Assembly: GCF_964204645.1 (NCBI RefSeq)
Contig: NC_134025.1
Location: 15,470,001 to 15,534,000, forward strand
DNA length: 64,000 bases
Reading direction: 5' to 3'
Source: Tubulanus polymorphus
Lineage: Eukaryota; Nemertea; Palaeonemertea; Tubulaniformes; Tubulanidae
Under the pieces are notes generated by a model. It did not search any database. It was not told the origin of the DNA and was given only the letters and a program-made list of their open reading frames with translations. Shown here piece by piece: positions 32,374 through 43,329 of this stretch. Numbering within the stretch: the first letter of the stretch is position 1; each line of letters begins with the position of its first letter. A program made the translations under genes and the position numbers.

Positions 32374-34068
32374 GGTGAAGGTTTAATATCAGTGTATATA
32401 TGGTAAGTGGTGAAGGGTTAATATCAGTGTATGGTAAGTGGTGAATGGTTATTATCGGTGTATGATAAGCGTTGAAGGGTTAATATCGGTGTATGGTAAG
32501 TGGTGAATGGTTAATATCGGTGTATGGTAAGTGGGGAATGGTTAATATTGGTGTATGGTAAGTGGTGAAGGGTTACTATCAGTGTATGGTAAGTGGTGAA
32601 TGGTTAATATCAGTGTATGGTAAGTGGTGAAGGGTTATTATCAGTGTAAGGTGAGTAGTAAAGGGTAAATATCAGTGTATGGTGAGTAGTGAAGGATAAA
32701 TATCAGTGTATGGTGAGAAGTGAAGGGTTAATATCAGTGTATGGTGAGAAGTGAAGGGTTAATATCAGTGTATATATGGTACGTGGTGAAGAGTTATCAG
32801 TGTATGGTAAGTCTTGAAGGGTTAATATCCGTGTATGGTAAGTAGTGAAGGGTTATTATCAGTGTATGGTGAGAAGTGAAGGGTTAATATCAGTGTATGG
32901 TGAGAAGTGAAGTGTTAATATCAGTGTATGGTGAGAAGTGAAGGGTTAATATCAGTGTATCTATGGTACGTGGTGAAGAGTTATCAGTGTATGGTAAGTC
33001 TTGAAGGGTTAATATCCGTGTATGGTAAGTAGTGAAGGGTTATTATCAGTGTATGGTGAGAAGTGAAGGGTTAATATCAGTGTATGGTGAGAAGTGAAGT
33101 GTTAATATCAGTGTACGGTGAGTAGTGTAGGGTTAATATCAGTGTATGGTGAGTAGTGACGGGTTAATATTGGTGTATGGTGAGTGGTGAAGGGTTAATA
33201 TCGATGTTTGGTAAGTGGCGAAGGGTTAATATTAGTTTATGGTTAGTGGTGAAGGATTAATATCAGTGTGTATATGGTAAGTGGTGAAGGGTTAATATCA
33301 GTGTATGGTAAGTGGTGAATGGTTATTATCGGTGTATGATAAGCGTTGAAGGGTTAATATCGGTGTATGGTAAGTGGTGAATGGTTAATATCGGTGTATG
33401 GTAAGTGGGGAATGGTTAATATTGGTGTATGGTAAGTGGTGAAGGGTTACTATCAGTGTATGGTAAGTGGTGAATGGTTAATATCAGTGTATGGTAAGTG
33501 GTGAAGGGTTATTATCAGTGTAAGGTGAGTAGTAAAGGGTAAATATCAGTGTATGGTGAGTAGTGAAGGATAAATATCAGTGTATGGTGAGAAGTGAAGG
33601 GTTAATATCAGTGTATGGTGAGAAGTGAAGGGTTAATATCAGTGTATATATGGTACGTGGTGAAGAGTTATCAGTGTATGGTAAGTCTTGAAGGGTTAAT
33701 ATCAGTGTATGGTAATTGTTGAAGGGTTAATATCAGTGTATTGTAAGTGGTGAAGGGGAAATATCGGTGTATGGTAAGTGGTGAAGGGTTAATATCCGTG
33801 TATGGTAAGTAGTGAAGGGTTATTATCAGTGTATGGTGAGAAGTGAAGGGTTAATATCAGTGTATGGTGAGAAGTGAAGTGTTAATATCAGTGTACGGTG
33901 AGTAGTGTAGGGTTAATATCAGTGTATGGTGAGTAGTGACGGGTTAATATCGGTGTATGGTGAGTGGTGAAGGGTTAATATCGATGTTTGGTAAGTGGCG
34001 AAGGGTTAATATTAGTTTATGGTTAGTGGTGAAGGATTAATATCAGTGTATGGTGAGAAGTGAAGAGC
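32374..34068. repeat. 31-bp minisatellite, about 54 units
   Basis: Unit close to TGGTAAGTGGTGAAGGGTTA followed by ATATCAGTGTA. Variants: GTGAGAAG for GTAAGTGG, TATTATC for TAATATC, and a shortened GAAGAGTTATCAG unit. A block starting at 32401 recurs at 33275 (shift 874 bp), and a subset near 32770 recurs near 32955 and 33650, showing higher-order duplication by unequal exchange. Each typical unit contains GGTAAGT, a consensus-like 5' splice site on the + strand. The host gene runs on the other strand. Confidence 0.95.
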
Positions 34069-35029
34069 ACAATTAGTCAAAATGGAATGTAAATTATTAA
34101 CTCTATGCCAGCCATGCCTATTTTTCAGGAAATGCTGCGCTTTGCCAGGATTTCCGTGTTTTTCAGAGATTCATAAAACAAAAACTTAAAGAGATATCGT
34201 CATCAAATTTGTTTTATTTTGTTCATCTGGTCTTGCTTTTTCATGTAAAGTAAGAAGCATTTCTTCTATAAGTGATAAAATCTGCAGCAATCACTAGTGC
34301 GGGAGGGGGTATTTTGCATAAAATATGCCTATTCATGCGTGTTCAGACCCCATTTCAATAGATGACGTCACTAACACACATCATTGAATGACTGATGATA
34401 GTTTGTTTTAGTAATAAAGGCATTAAACTAACTGGCCTTGTGCGATGAATTCGCCATCTATCGTTAAGGTTAAGAAACAAGTCAACCGTACCAGTACTGT
34501 TTGGCAGGCAATGAGTTAACGGTGCATAAACAGGGTTATTGCAGGGCATTTTAAGCAGGCATTATAATGGGGTTTCAATAGACCTTTTATAACCCCGGGG
34601 TTTCAAAAAACTTCTATATAAAGCCTAAGCCTATACTGGTATGTATTTCTTGTTGAAAAATGAATAAACTCAAGGATGAAAATAAAGTAGCCTTATATTT
34701 TATTGGAATATTTATTAAGCCCAAGCGCCAAAAACGGTAACTTCAGCAGTAGTGTTTTTTTTAAATGAACTGAATTGCGTCTGTGGTTGTACAACTATGT
34801 ATGTATCATTGCCTGTATAACATCGATGACTGTAGGGCTACTGTACTCTGCTGAGTGCATATATGTGACCAAATGCATTCAAAGAAAGGCGAAGCATCAC
34901 TGAACTAAGCGTTTGCATAATTCACGGACCGAATAATATGATAAAAACACATCATCGTGGATTCAACACCACTGTCGGCTAGTTATATCCTAACATCACC
35001 TGCAAGTGCAGGCCGAGCTAGCGAAAAAT
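34069..35029 (-). other. Putative intron, no gene seen
   Basis: AT-rich unique-looking sequence. No ORF has splice borders. A GGGGTTTCAATAG / GGGGTTTCAAAAA repetition occurs at about 34569-34610. Confidence 0.4.
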
Positions 35030-35465
35030 AAATAAAGGACCAATGGCCCAGTGGCTTGCCAAACGGGTGTGAAGCAAAAATCTGTGACGTAGGCTACCGG
35101 TATGCAAAAAATCATTTCATTGAAAATTAAACAAGAAAAAAATATATAAAAAAGGACTCTATTTTGATCGGTGTGAACTTTTAATGATAACTGACTTTTA
35201 ACGAGAATGAAATCTTTGCAAAATTGATTATGGGCCTTTTGACTGAACAAATGTTCATAATTGTAATACATCCCTTGAATGATATTAAACAACTAAAACT
35301 ATGAGTGACCCGATGAAATACGGTAAAAACTTGGTGAGAGCCTGGGTTTCATCAGAGGTTTTTCATTTTTATCATACGTGCGTACTCTATACATGCACGC
35401 AGTTAACATGACAGTATAAGGCTATATTGCCTGCGCGACTGTACATGACAGTTTTCAACGGGAAC
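35030..35465 (+). repeat. Family F repeat, locus 2 (empty site for family C)
   Basis: Same sequence as 16040-16125 plus 17881-18285 but uninterrupted: GAAAAAAATATATAAAAAAGG replaces the 1.75 kb family C insertion. It shows the state before C inserted at locus 1, or a copy that never received it. Confidence 0.75.
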
Positions 35466-36029
35466 GCTCCACTGTGCCCCAGTTAACAAACTAATACAAA
35501 TAATCAGGCTCCAAAACGGATCGCTAATGCAAACGTTAATAAAATGACTTCAATTAATGATGATAAAACAAGTATTCCAGTCGTGTAAATATCAGACGTT
35601 ACCTTACACACGGGATATCAAAACTAGATGAATCATTGAACACATCGCACACAATAAATCGTTGTATCATACGCCTTGAATATCAGTATTCGCGCTAGAA
35701 ATGATGAATATCAACCTATTCAATCATGCCATTTTGTTTGTGAAATAACACGCACCAGCTAACTCCACCTCGTTCAATGTTATGACGCCATGATGGAAGT
35801 CAAAACCGGCTCAACACAAATTTTATAGAACCAAGATTTTGAGGGGTTTCGTCTTTGAAAGCCCATAACTACCGAACCAAGCGTCGGATATTGATGATAT
35901 AAAGTTCTTCCAACGCAAATAGCATTGAATTTTCACATGCGTTATTTTGGACATTTAAAGATGCTGCATAAACCCGTGCTCAAATAAATGGAATTTTTGA
36001 AACTTTTTGGAAAATTTCTCAAATAATAT
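35466..36029 (-). other. Putative intron, no gene seen
   Basis: No reading frame or recognised element. A TCTTTGAAAGCCCATAACTA stretch near 35850 has no partner that I can find in the window. Confidence 0.35.
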
Positions 36030-36275
36030 GATAATTATTTGGAGGCAAACCCTACCAAAACAGAGGCTATACTGTTTGGTACTGCCCAGCGATTGTCATC
36101 TATAAATGTTAAGTCAATATGTGTTGTTGGTGTCGTTGTTCCTATATCTAAACAACCAGTCAAAAATCTCGGAGTGTTATTGCTGCTATCTATGAAACCT
36201 CAGGTCAATGCTATTCTCAAATCTGGTTATTTTCACCTACATAACATTTCATTAGTGCAAAGTGTGGTACCTTGA
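36030..36275 (+). pseudogene. CR1/Jockey-type LINE RT fragment
   Basis: Reads EANPTKTEAILFGTAQRL, SINVKSI, KNLGVLL, then QVNAILKSGYFHLHNIS. These correspond to the post-FADD part of a non-LTR reverse transcriptase ('lN..KTeailfGt ... v.nLGV.lD ... qv..i.ks'). It is truncated on both sides, with no upstream YADD/FADD. It is not part of the other LINEs in the window. Confidence 0.7.
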
Positions 36276-36524
36276 AAGCTAGAGGTTGTTTGGGGTAAGT
36301 GGATTGCTTGAAAAATCTTTTTAATTCGTGAGTTCAAAGTTCCACAAGTTTATATTGTATTTTATCTTTCTTAAAGAATTATTTTGTAGTCAAATAAGAC
36401 CAAAGATATACATTTGTTTACGGTCCACGTCCAAAATTTTGTAGGGTACAGATAGGTGCGGCAGGGAAACTATTTTATATTTTCAAAAAAATATGTTTCA
36501 CAATATGAAAAAATATTCAAATAC

Positions 36525-37086
36525 GGCCATCCCAAAATAATTGTCTGTTTGCCATAACACCGACTCAACTTTTCAGCATGAGTCGATAGGTAGGTAGAAA
36601 TTTTTTTTGCAAAATTTTTGGGCAACAAAAACAAATTTTTCACCTTTGGGCTTTTTTACATGAAAAAAATCATCTATGTTGTGCACGCGAAATTTGTCTA
36701 ATAGTTTAGATTTCAAGAATTATTCTAAAATTATTAATTCGTCCAGAGCGTCATCTCTGTGTTAAATATGAAACAGTACATTGAATATGTGAACGCTTTT
36801 ACGTAACCAGCTTTAATTTAGTCACTATTAGAATGAATGGCAGCTTATTGGAACACGGCCAGTTTTCTGGAAAACTTAAACTAGGCCACATGTCAAGGCA
36901 TGTTTTCACACGATGCACACTTGAATTCAAACATACGTAGCTCATACGTCGGCAGTAGGTCGGTCGGTCGGCCGTTTTTATCAAAAATAAAATTCATTTC
37001 AATGAATCAGAAAAAAGTTTTCACTCGGTACATTTGAAGTCGGGTCGGTCGGGTTACAGCAAACAGACTATTATTTTGGGATGGCC
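36525..37086. mobile_element. GGCCATCCC-TIR element, longest copy (562 bp)
   Basis: Left GGCCATCCCAAAATAATTGT; right, inverted, GGCCATCCCAAAATAATAGT. The inverted similarity runs on through CTGTTTG and TAAC/CCGAC-type sequence for about 40 bp. Inside, about 36664-36745 is, in antisense, the LINE reverse transcriptase piece seen at 7855-7930. Family A continues immediately to the right. Confidence 0.8.
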
Positions 37087-37962
37087 TGAAATTCATATGA
37101 TGTCACATATCAGAGGGTGGCTGAATATCGGTTGGAAACCTCTTTCAATGTTGGCCGCGGAAGCTAAAATACCGGTACAGAAGAAATCAGCTATAAGATC
37201 GTTTTAAATCCTGGAATTTACCACTACAATATTCAGACCTCGACAGACCTTATAGTTTGCTGCTTAGTATTTTCAGGTCACAAGAAATTACAATTTATTA
37301 CAAATTCTATCGAACAGAAAACACAGTGCTCATCTGCTACGATTATTCAGCCTATTTTCATGTCAAACGTGCACGCGTTACAGCATCACCCTAAGTAGTG
37401 TACTGTACGAGATTGTGTGTGTGTCGTGTAGCACTTCACGCGCACGTGGAGGCCTCGTGGAAGTGAATATTCGCTTACACCTTAATCAATGTCAATCAGA
37501 ACAATCACTGGGTATTAAAATGAAACAATACCTATGGCGGATGTGTGAAATAATTATATCCTCACCAGCAATGAGCATTTGAAATCCGCACGTATACGGC
37601 ACCTAGTCCAAAGAAACGTACACCATTCTATGGCTTTCCCATAATTATTTTAGTAGCCCCGGAATTCCCCGTATATCCCAAAAACAGCCAATCCCATTCG
37701 CTTGTAGAGACGACGCCCCCCAATCGAGGTCATTGCAATTTTATACGCCACTAAGAATTTTCCCGCCAAAAACAGTTTTTCGTAGAATTTAAACTCAGTT
37801 GACCGTGTCATCGATGGAGGTTCGTCATGTCTTCAATCGCATCGATTATATGTCGTTTAAGCTGAGAACCAATGAAACAAATGCTCACATCAAAAAACGT
37901 ACCGCGATTTTACATGAATTGGCTCAATGCCAACTTCAATATCGCTAACAAAGGTAAACCAA
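37087..37962 (+). repeat. Family A repeat, copy 3
   Basis: Full-length partner of copy 1. CCAAT at 37688-37692 and 37719-37723, TTTTATACGCC at 37739-37749. The expected ATG is GTG and an extra A in the run at about 37891-37896 breaks the frame. It ends at AAAGGTAAACCAA, then diverges. Confidence 0.8.
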
Positions 37963-38228
37963 AAATGGTGTTGTTGCCGCGGGCTCTGGCTGTAGCCATC
38001 GTCTATAATTTTTTCAAAGAAAGAATGTATTTTGTAGTCAAAATAAGACAATGACAAGACAAAGCCAAGGTAGGACTATAGAAATTGCCATATTTACTAA
38101 GTTCAAGATACTAAAGTAGATAGCCGACTCAATTCTGATCCTCACAAACAAGCAAACTATAAGCTAACTAAGCACGGCACGAATGTCAAATGCATTGCTC
38201 GGCATTTTGCAACTTTGCCATAATAACA

Positions 38229-38452
38229 TCATAGGCGCCGAGCTAAGAATTTTCCCGCCAAAAACAGTTTTTCGTAGAATTTTAACTCAGTTAACCATGT
38301 CATCGACAGAGGTTCGCCATGTCTTCAATCGCATCGATTATACGTCGTTTAAGCCGAGATCCAATGAAACAAATGCTCACATAAAAAACGTACCGCGATT
38401 TTACATGAATTGGCTCAATGCCAACTTCATATCGCTGACAAAGGTAAACCAA
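38229..38452 (+). repeat. Family A repeat, copy 4 (3' part)
   Basis: Begins at GAGCTAAGAATTTTCCCGCC, so it lacks the CCAAT and TATA-like sites, and ends at AAAGGTAAACC. It lies only 270 bp after copy 3. This is the one copy whose ORF is intact. Confidence 0.8.
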
Positions 38453-38560
38453 AAACCAAGCATCAAAGCATTCAACTGTCAATTGTTCCATTTTTTGTCA
38501 GGGTATCCTGATATGGTACAGCTTAGAATTAACCTAATGTATGGCACCGTATGTTTTTAG
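38297..38560 (+). CDS. Intact family A ORF (87 codons), first-exon-like
   Basis: ATG at 38297 opens a frame starting MSSTEVRHVFNRIDYTSF and continuing to FYMNWLNANFISLTK. The 49 codons common to the family end exactly at ACAAAG, followed by GTAAAC, a good splice-donor consensus in phase 0. Reading past it gives 38 further, copy-specific residues to a stop at 38558-38560. No known domain is recognised. It could be exon 1 of a transposase or of a captured host gene; the other four copies are frameshifted, lack ATG or are internally deleted. Whether it is transcribed is unknown. Confidence 0.4.
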   Translation: MSSTEVRHVFNRIDYTSFKPRSNETNAHIKNVPRFYMNWLNANFISLTKVNQKPSIKAFNCQLFHFLSGYPDMVQLRINLMYGTVCF

Positions 38561-39168
38561 CTTTTAAACTAGGCACTGCAATCAGATTAATAATTAAGAT
38601 AATCTAAGCAATTACTAATAGAATAATATGTACATGTATTAGTTTGTATCTATTCATTTCTTGAAAAGTGTCGAAATCGATTGAAACATATCAACAAGTC
38701 TTTGCTTATTTTACTTTGATATAGTTTTACTTTGATTTATTTCTCTTTGATTTATTTTAGTTTGTTGTTCTGTTATTAATATCTGCTCATTCACTTAGTT
38801 ATTAATTATCATTTTCACGTCACTCATTAACTTATTTGTAATTACCCTGCTCACTCAGGTCTTTAATTAGTGTCATTCCGCCTATCAATACTGTTGTTTT
38901 TCCATTGATTATTATACTCATTCACCTGATGAAGCTTCTATACATCAGTAGCGAAAGCTCATGCCTCAAATAAATAGTTAACCTTTAAAGTACTACTCTT
39001 CTCATTACTTGTCTCATTTATTTCAGGCCTTTCCAGGCTTTTTCAGATAACTATGAACCCTGGTAATATTACCATGCAACTTCCCACAACATTCCTCGAA
39101 ACATTCATTTCATGATTATTAAGTTCAATTATGAAAAATTATCAAAAGATCATGAATCACAGACTCAC
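38561..39168 (-). other. Putative intron, no gene seen
   Basis: AT-rich. TATTTTACTTTGATATAG, TTTTACTTTGATTTATTTC and TCTTTGATTTATTTTAG at about 38705-38760 form a short degenerate tandem tract. No ORF. Confidence 0.4.
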
Positions 39169-39248
39169 TCATATTCTTCCTGCATGACAATCAAATGTTC
39201 ATGATAATGCTCCACCATTCTATCGAGAGTGCTTTGAGGGACCAGGAT
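39169..39248 (-). CDS. Candidate host-gene exon 4
   Basis: Acceptor GTTTTTTTAG|ATCCTGGTCC and donor GAATATGA|GTGAGTCTG bound 80 nt. The frame reads ILVPQSTLDRMVEHYHEHLI then VMQEEY, leaving two bases. It starts in phase 0, fitting the exon at 41616-41941, which ends in phase 0. The peptide is helical and Glu/His-rich, coiled-coil-like. Both splice sites are strong for so short an open stretch. Product unrecognised. Confidence 0.7.
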
Positions 39249-39546
39249 CTAAAAAAACAAATTTGAATTATGTGGTCATATTTTCCTTGATACCTGTCTC
39301 GACTTTAACTTAATATAGCGAAGTTCAAAAGGGATATATTTGTAAATTTAGATGCTTAAGTTGACCAAACCCATACAAGAGGTCCATCTTGTATCTTCAG
39401 ACAATAATGACAGGTGATGGCTCGTTAAGTGAGAAAACATACATGGACCTTAAAACTTCATCGCAAAGAAAATCGAAAAATTTTGAATGCGTATCACCAT
39501 GTAACATAACCACAACTTGCGCAGAATGAGTATACATGTATACATG

Positions 39547-40752
39547 CAGGGCTGCCAACCTTTCAAAATTCCATTTAGGGATGAATGGCAGATTAATTAG
39601 GAATATTGAAGGTTTCAATAGGAATATATCGAAACTGAAGAAATTGTGACTTTTCCAAGTAGGAATATTTTGCTTTCAATTAGGAATACCTTTCACGTGT
39701 AATATATGAAAGCTGGATATGAAAATATGGAATTATTAGCAAAATAAAAAATCAGCAAATTCTACAGAATGTATTTTTTCTTTATTATTTTATGAAAGAT
39801 AAAAATCAACAGTGTTTATCAAAAATATACAATAGACTAAAAAATAAGAACATAAAACTGGCATAAATTGTCAAACGAATTACATAACACTATACAGCTG
39901 TCATGCGAATATATCCATTTCCAGCATCAATTCCATGATACTGTCCAAGAGAGACTCCACGTACAGAACTGAAAGATACAAACAGTAAAAAGTCTATAAA
40001 TCTACATGCTACTCGATGGTGCTGCCATCTGCCAAATATGCGAACTAAAAGTTTACTTTGAGATGCACTGCTCAAAAGCATCTTAAATTATCTTTTTAAA
40101 TCAAACTAACACAAGAGTGACAACATTAAGGTTCAAACTAGCAAAGCAATTGCTTACCGAAACATTTCAAAGAGTCCACACGTTGAAATCTAACCCGGAT
40201 CTTCGAATGCTAATCGCGCTGCGAAAACGAGCTAATTACCGCAGTAAACCGATTCTTCTCCGAAACGATGCGGAGCAATTTGACAATAACAATCACATTT
40301 TGCCACATGTCATAATATTTTCACAAAAATGATTGAAAACAACGTATTTTAAAACGAATGAACTTTATTTTTATTCTTGAAACAAATTAAAAAGCTGCTC
40401 TCCTACTACGAAATAATCGTACGCCATGCGTAGATAAAATCAATAACACAGCTACTCTCATACACACACACGCACGCACGCGCGTGCTAGTAAGCGCTGT
40501 TTATCGCCTGACCCACGTACACAGTATATAGCCACGCACTCATCCACCGCGGGCGTGCATATAAATTCCCCACCTATTCAATTCTGTTCTACCAAATCAT
40601 CATATTGTGTTACAACGCGCTGGCGGGTGGAAAATCGGACATCGCCGAAAAAGAAAAAAAAAGTCGGAATTTTGTATACCCGATCGTATCGTCGGAATTT
40701 CTTCACGCAAATCGGGAGGATTCCGAATAATTCGGGAGGGTTGGCAGCCCTG
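39547..40752. mobile_element. hAT-like element with CAGGGCTGCCAACC termini
   Basis: 1,206 bp. Left CAGGGCTGCCAACCTTTC; right, inverted, CAGGGCTGCCAACCCTCC; TACATG duplicated at 39541-39546 and 40753-40758. CAGGG...GCCAACC ends are frequent in hAT elements, but the visible duplication is 6 bp and lies in palindromic sequence, so the 8-bp hAT rule cannot be confirmed. Only short ORFs are inside. The near-left interior repeats TTAGGAATATT motifs (39598-39700). Confidence 0.75.
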
Positions 40753-41615
40753 TACATGTAACATGTAGGCTAACTTACACACATGACTGATGGTAAAGTT
40801 GCATATAGACATTCATTAGGACATATACTGCGAAGGTAATAGTAATAGAAAAATGGGCAGTCCCAGGTGCTGTGAATGACTTATGCAGCTGTCAATGAAT
40901 TGGATCAACCCCCCAGCTCATCCACTCAATTTAGGTGGGTACTCCATTCAACTGCAGTTCTATTTCCCTATAACTTTGCCGAGATATCCATTTGATCATC
41001 ACTCTATTTGACAATTTTCATGGCTATGGTACACTCGGCCATCACTCGACTACCTTAATTACATAACATATCTGCCTAAACGGGTACCGGTGTTATCCGG
41101 TATTCCATTCAATTGGATAGAGTGAAAATAATATTTTGATTTGCTACATTGATTTTCACGCTTCATTAACCGGTAAACTCGGAGTCCGCCATAATGAATA
41201 CCGGTATTCAATGTTTGTGTAATTCATTTATACAAACATTGAGTATCGTCTAAAACACAGCTGTGGCATAGCCACTAAAACATGGCCCCACCCAAACGTC
41301 TGGAACAAGGCGGTTTGTGACGCACATGTGATAATTTTATTTTTGCATATGGAGACTAATAAAAATTTCTTCCATCTGGGATTCGAATTTCAGTTATACG
41401 AAACTCCATCCACTCGAAAGAAGATGAAATTCCTTCCCTGTGCATTCGCACGATAATCGATTTTCACATATTTCCATGCTGCCAGTACTTGACATCGAAT
41501 CAGTCTAAAGATTGTTGAGTGGATGAGCTGGGGGTTCATCCGTTTCATTAACGGCTGCATTATTTCAAGAAATGAAGAAAATTGATTAAGAGCGGAGAGT
41601 AGAACAATATCTCAC
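40753..41615 (-). other. Putative intron, possible further TIR element
   Basis: CCCCCAGCTCATCCACTCAA at about 40910-40930 recurs inverted as TTGAGTGGATGAGCTGGGGG at about 41515-41534, exactly 20 bp. This suggests an unclassified element of about 620 bp ending just before exon 3. Interior motifs include GTACCGGTGTTATCCGGTAT. No ORF. Confidence 0.6.
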
Positions 41616-41941
41616 CTCATTGGATTCATTTTGATCATCTTTATCGGATTTAGACTCAGATTTAGGACTTTCTGTCTGTGAATTGGTAAGAGCTGTTATT
41701 TTGCAAGTTTCATCAAAGGATTCGATATCATTTTTTTCGTTCATATTCTGCAGCTCATGGAAATCAATCGCTGAGGAAGCTCTTTCCACCATTTCTATGA
41801 TTCCTGATTGATTATGGTCCTCAAGTGTTTGTTCTGGCGATTGCAGGGTTTTTGAATATTCTGGGGTCACACTATTAACACTTGCAGTATTTGCTAGTAT
41901 ATCATCATTGTATTGACGAATCGTTGATGAAAGTTCAGTTT
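41616..41941 (-). CDS. Candidate host-gene exon 3
   Basis: Acceptor TTGTTTATTTCAG|AAACTGAAC and donor CCAATGAG|GTGAGATATT bound 326 nt (two bases plus 108 codons). The frame begins TELSSTIRQYNDDILANTAS and ends SKSDKDDQNESNE. It is acidic and Ser/Asn/Gln-rich, probably disordered. The start phase accepts the single G left by the exon at 56859-57087, giving a Glu codon. It ends in phase 0. No family is recognised. Confidence 0.7.
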
Positions 41942-42737
41942 CTGAAATAAACAATATTGCATTGAGTTAGGCATTTGAGACAACTAGACATGGGCTACAA
42001 CATAGGGTTTTGCCCAATTTTTTCAGGTTGAGATGGGTTCAGCCCATTACATAAACAAAATTCATTCACTCAATAAATTAAATTAAGTTTTTGAAGCATG
42101 TGTTAATGCTTATACTGGGGTTTTAATCACGAAAAGAAATATGGGACCATTTACTGAAGAATCATTTGCCTCAGTAAGTGTGGCCATTTCCCATTGGATA
42201 CTGTGATTTCTCTTCTTGCCCTTTCCATCCAGTATAGCTTATACAAAACACATAAGACAGTTTTCTATCGAATTTTTCAGGTTAATCTCATCACTCCATA
42301 GGTTTGGTACTCTCAAGTATCCCTGATACTTTGAAGGTTCAGTACTCCTAGGGTTTAATACTCCAAAAGTTACATCACATGGGGTTTTGCTAAAAATCAC
42401 TGATGAATGCAGATATCATGGAATTTCCACTCTTATCTTGGCTAATACAATCGAAAATAAATTTGACAAGAGGTCCATGGACCTTGAGACTTAGTTGAGA
42501 AAATTGGAAGTTCCACACAATCTGGAAAATACAAGGGCCAGGCTTGACAGATCCGATCTGACCAATACCAATAATCTGTTTTCAAAATGTTTCACTTATA
42601 TCACTGTTTATTTCATCAGCTCACAGCAGTGCATTCATATATACATGCACATTACTAGTAGTGCCTCCAGTCTATCAAAGTGACTCAGCATACAGCCCTT
42701 TCACTCATCGATATTCAGCCCAAAGGCCTATGAAATG
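41942..42737 (-). other. Putative intron with an ACAAGAGGTCCATGGACCTT motif
   Basis: No gene. GACAAGAGGTCCATGGACCTTG at about 42467-42488 is one of four occurrences of this palindromic motif in the window and shares about 40 bp of context with 28750-28800. Confidence 0.45.
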
Positions 42738-42739
42738 TA

Positions 42740-43327
42740 CCGTAAAAACCGGCGTATAAGTCTACGCGGCGTATAAGTCGAGGTCGATTTTTAGACCTAC
42801 ATTTCATGATTTTAACATATATCCGGCTTATGAGTCGAGTCCCTTCTCTTAGAAGAATAATTACTTGTATCATTATATTGAATAGTTTGTTTTGATAACG
42901 ATGTGAGCCTTCACGCACGCCGCCGTGCGTCAGCCTGATTCCTGCTGTGTGTTAATCAATAGACTGTTACAGACACACTCAGGTATAATACACTACCATA
43001 CAGTGATACGGTAGTGTGAGTTACACCCTATATATAGCCTAATGTATTAAGCGCTGCTATGAGCGCACCTATGAATACATCGTTTTAAATGAAGCTGTGT
43101 CAAAATGAAAGAAGTGTTTCATTAAATAACTTTATTTATCATGAACAATTATTCAAACTGTTATAGCAGTGAGAAGATGAACACAGTATTTTTTGTCTGG
43201 TAGAATCAATATTTCTTGTGACCTGAAAATACTTAGTAGAAAACTGTACTCGGCGTATAAGTCGAGGTCAATAATTTAGTGGTAAAATCAAGGATCAAAA
43301 ACTCGACTTATACGCCGGTTTTTATGG
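42740..43327. mobile_element. pogo-like MITE with CGGCGTATAAGTCGAG subterminal repeats
   Basis: 588 bp between TA dinucleotides (42738-42739 and 43328-43329). Left CCGTAAAAACCGGCGTATAA; right, inverted, CCATAAAAACCGGCGTATAA. GCGTATAAGTCGAGGTC repeats inside each end. Its interior, read on the minus strand (about 42960-43240), is homologous to the middle of family A: TATTTTCAGGTCACAAGAAA, then the CAGTG(C/T)TCATCTTCT motif, then GTAGTGTATTATAC and GTAACAGTCTA. Confidence 0.85.
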
Positions 43328-43329
43328 TA

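Noticed and set aside
32374-34068. CRISPR-like array
   Set aside because: The 31-bp units are contiguous with no unique spacers, so it is a minisatellite; the genome is eukaryotic.
40117-40332. 71-codon + frame inside the CAGGGCTGCC element as a transposase remnant
   Set aside because: Too short and without any hAT dimerisation or catalytic motif.
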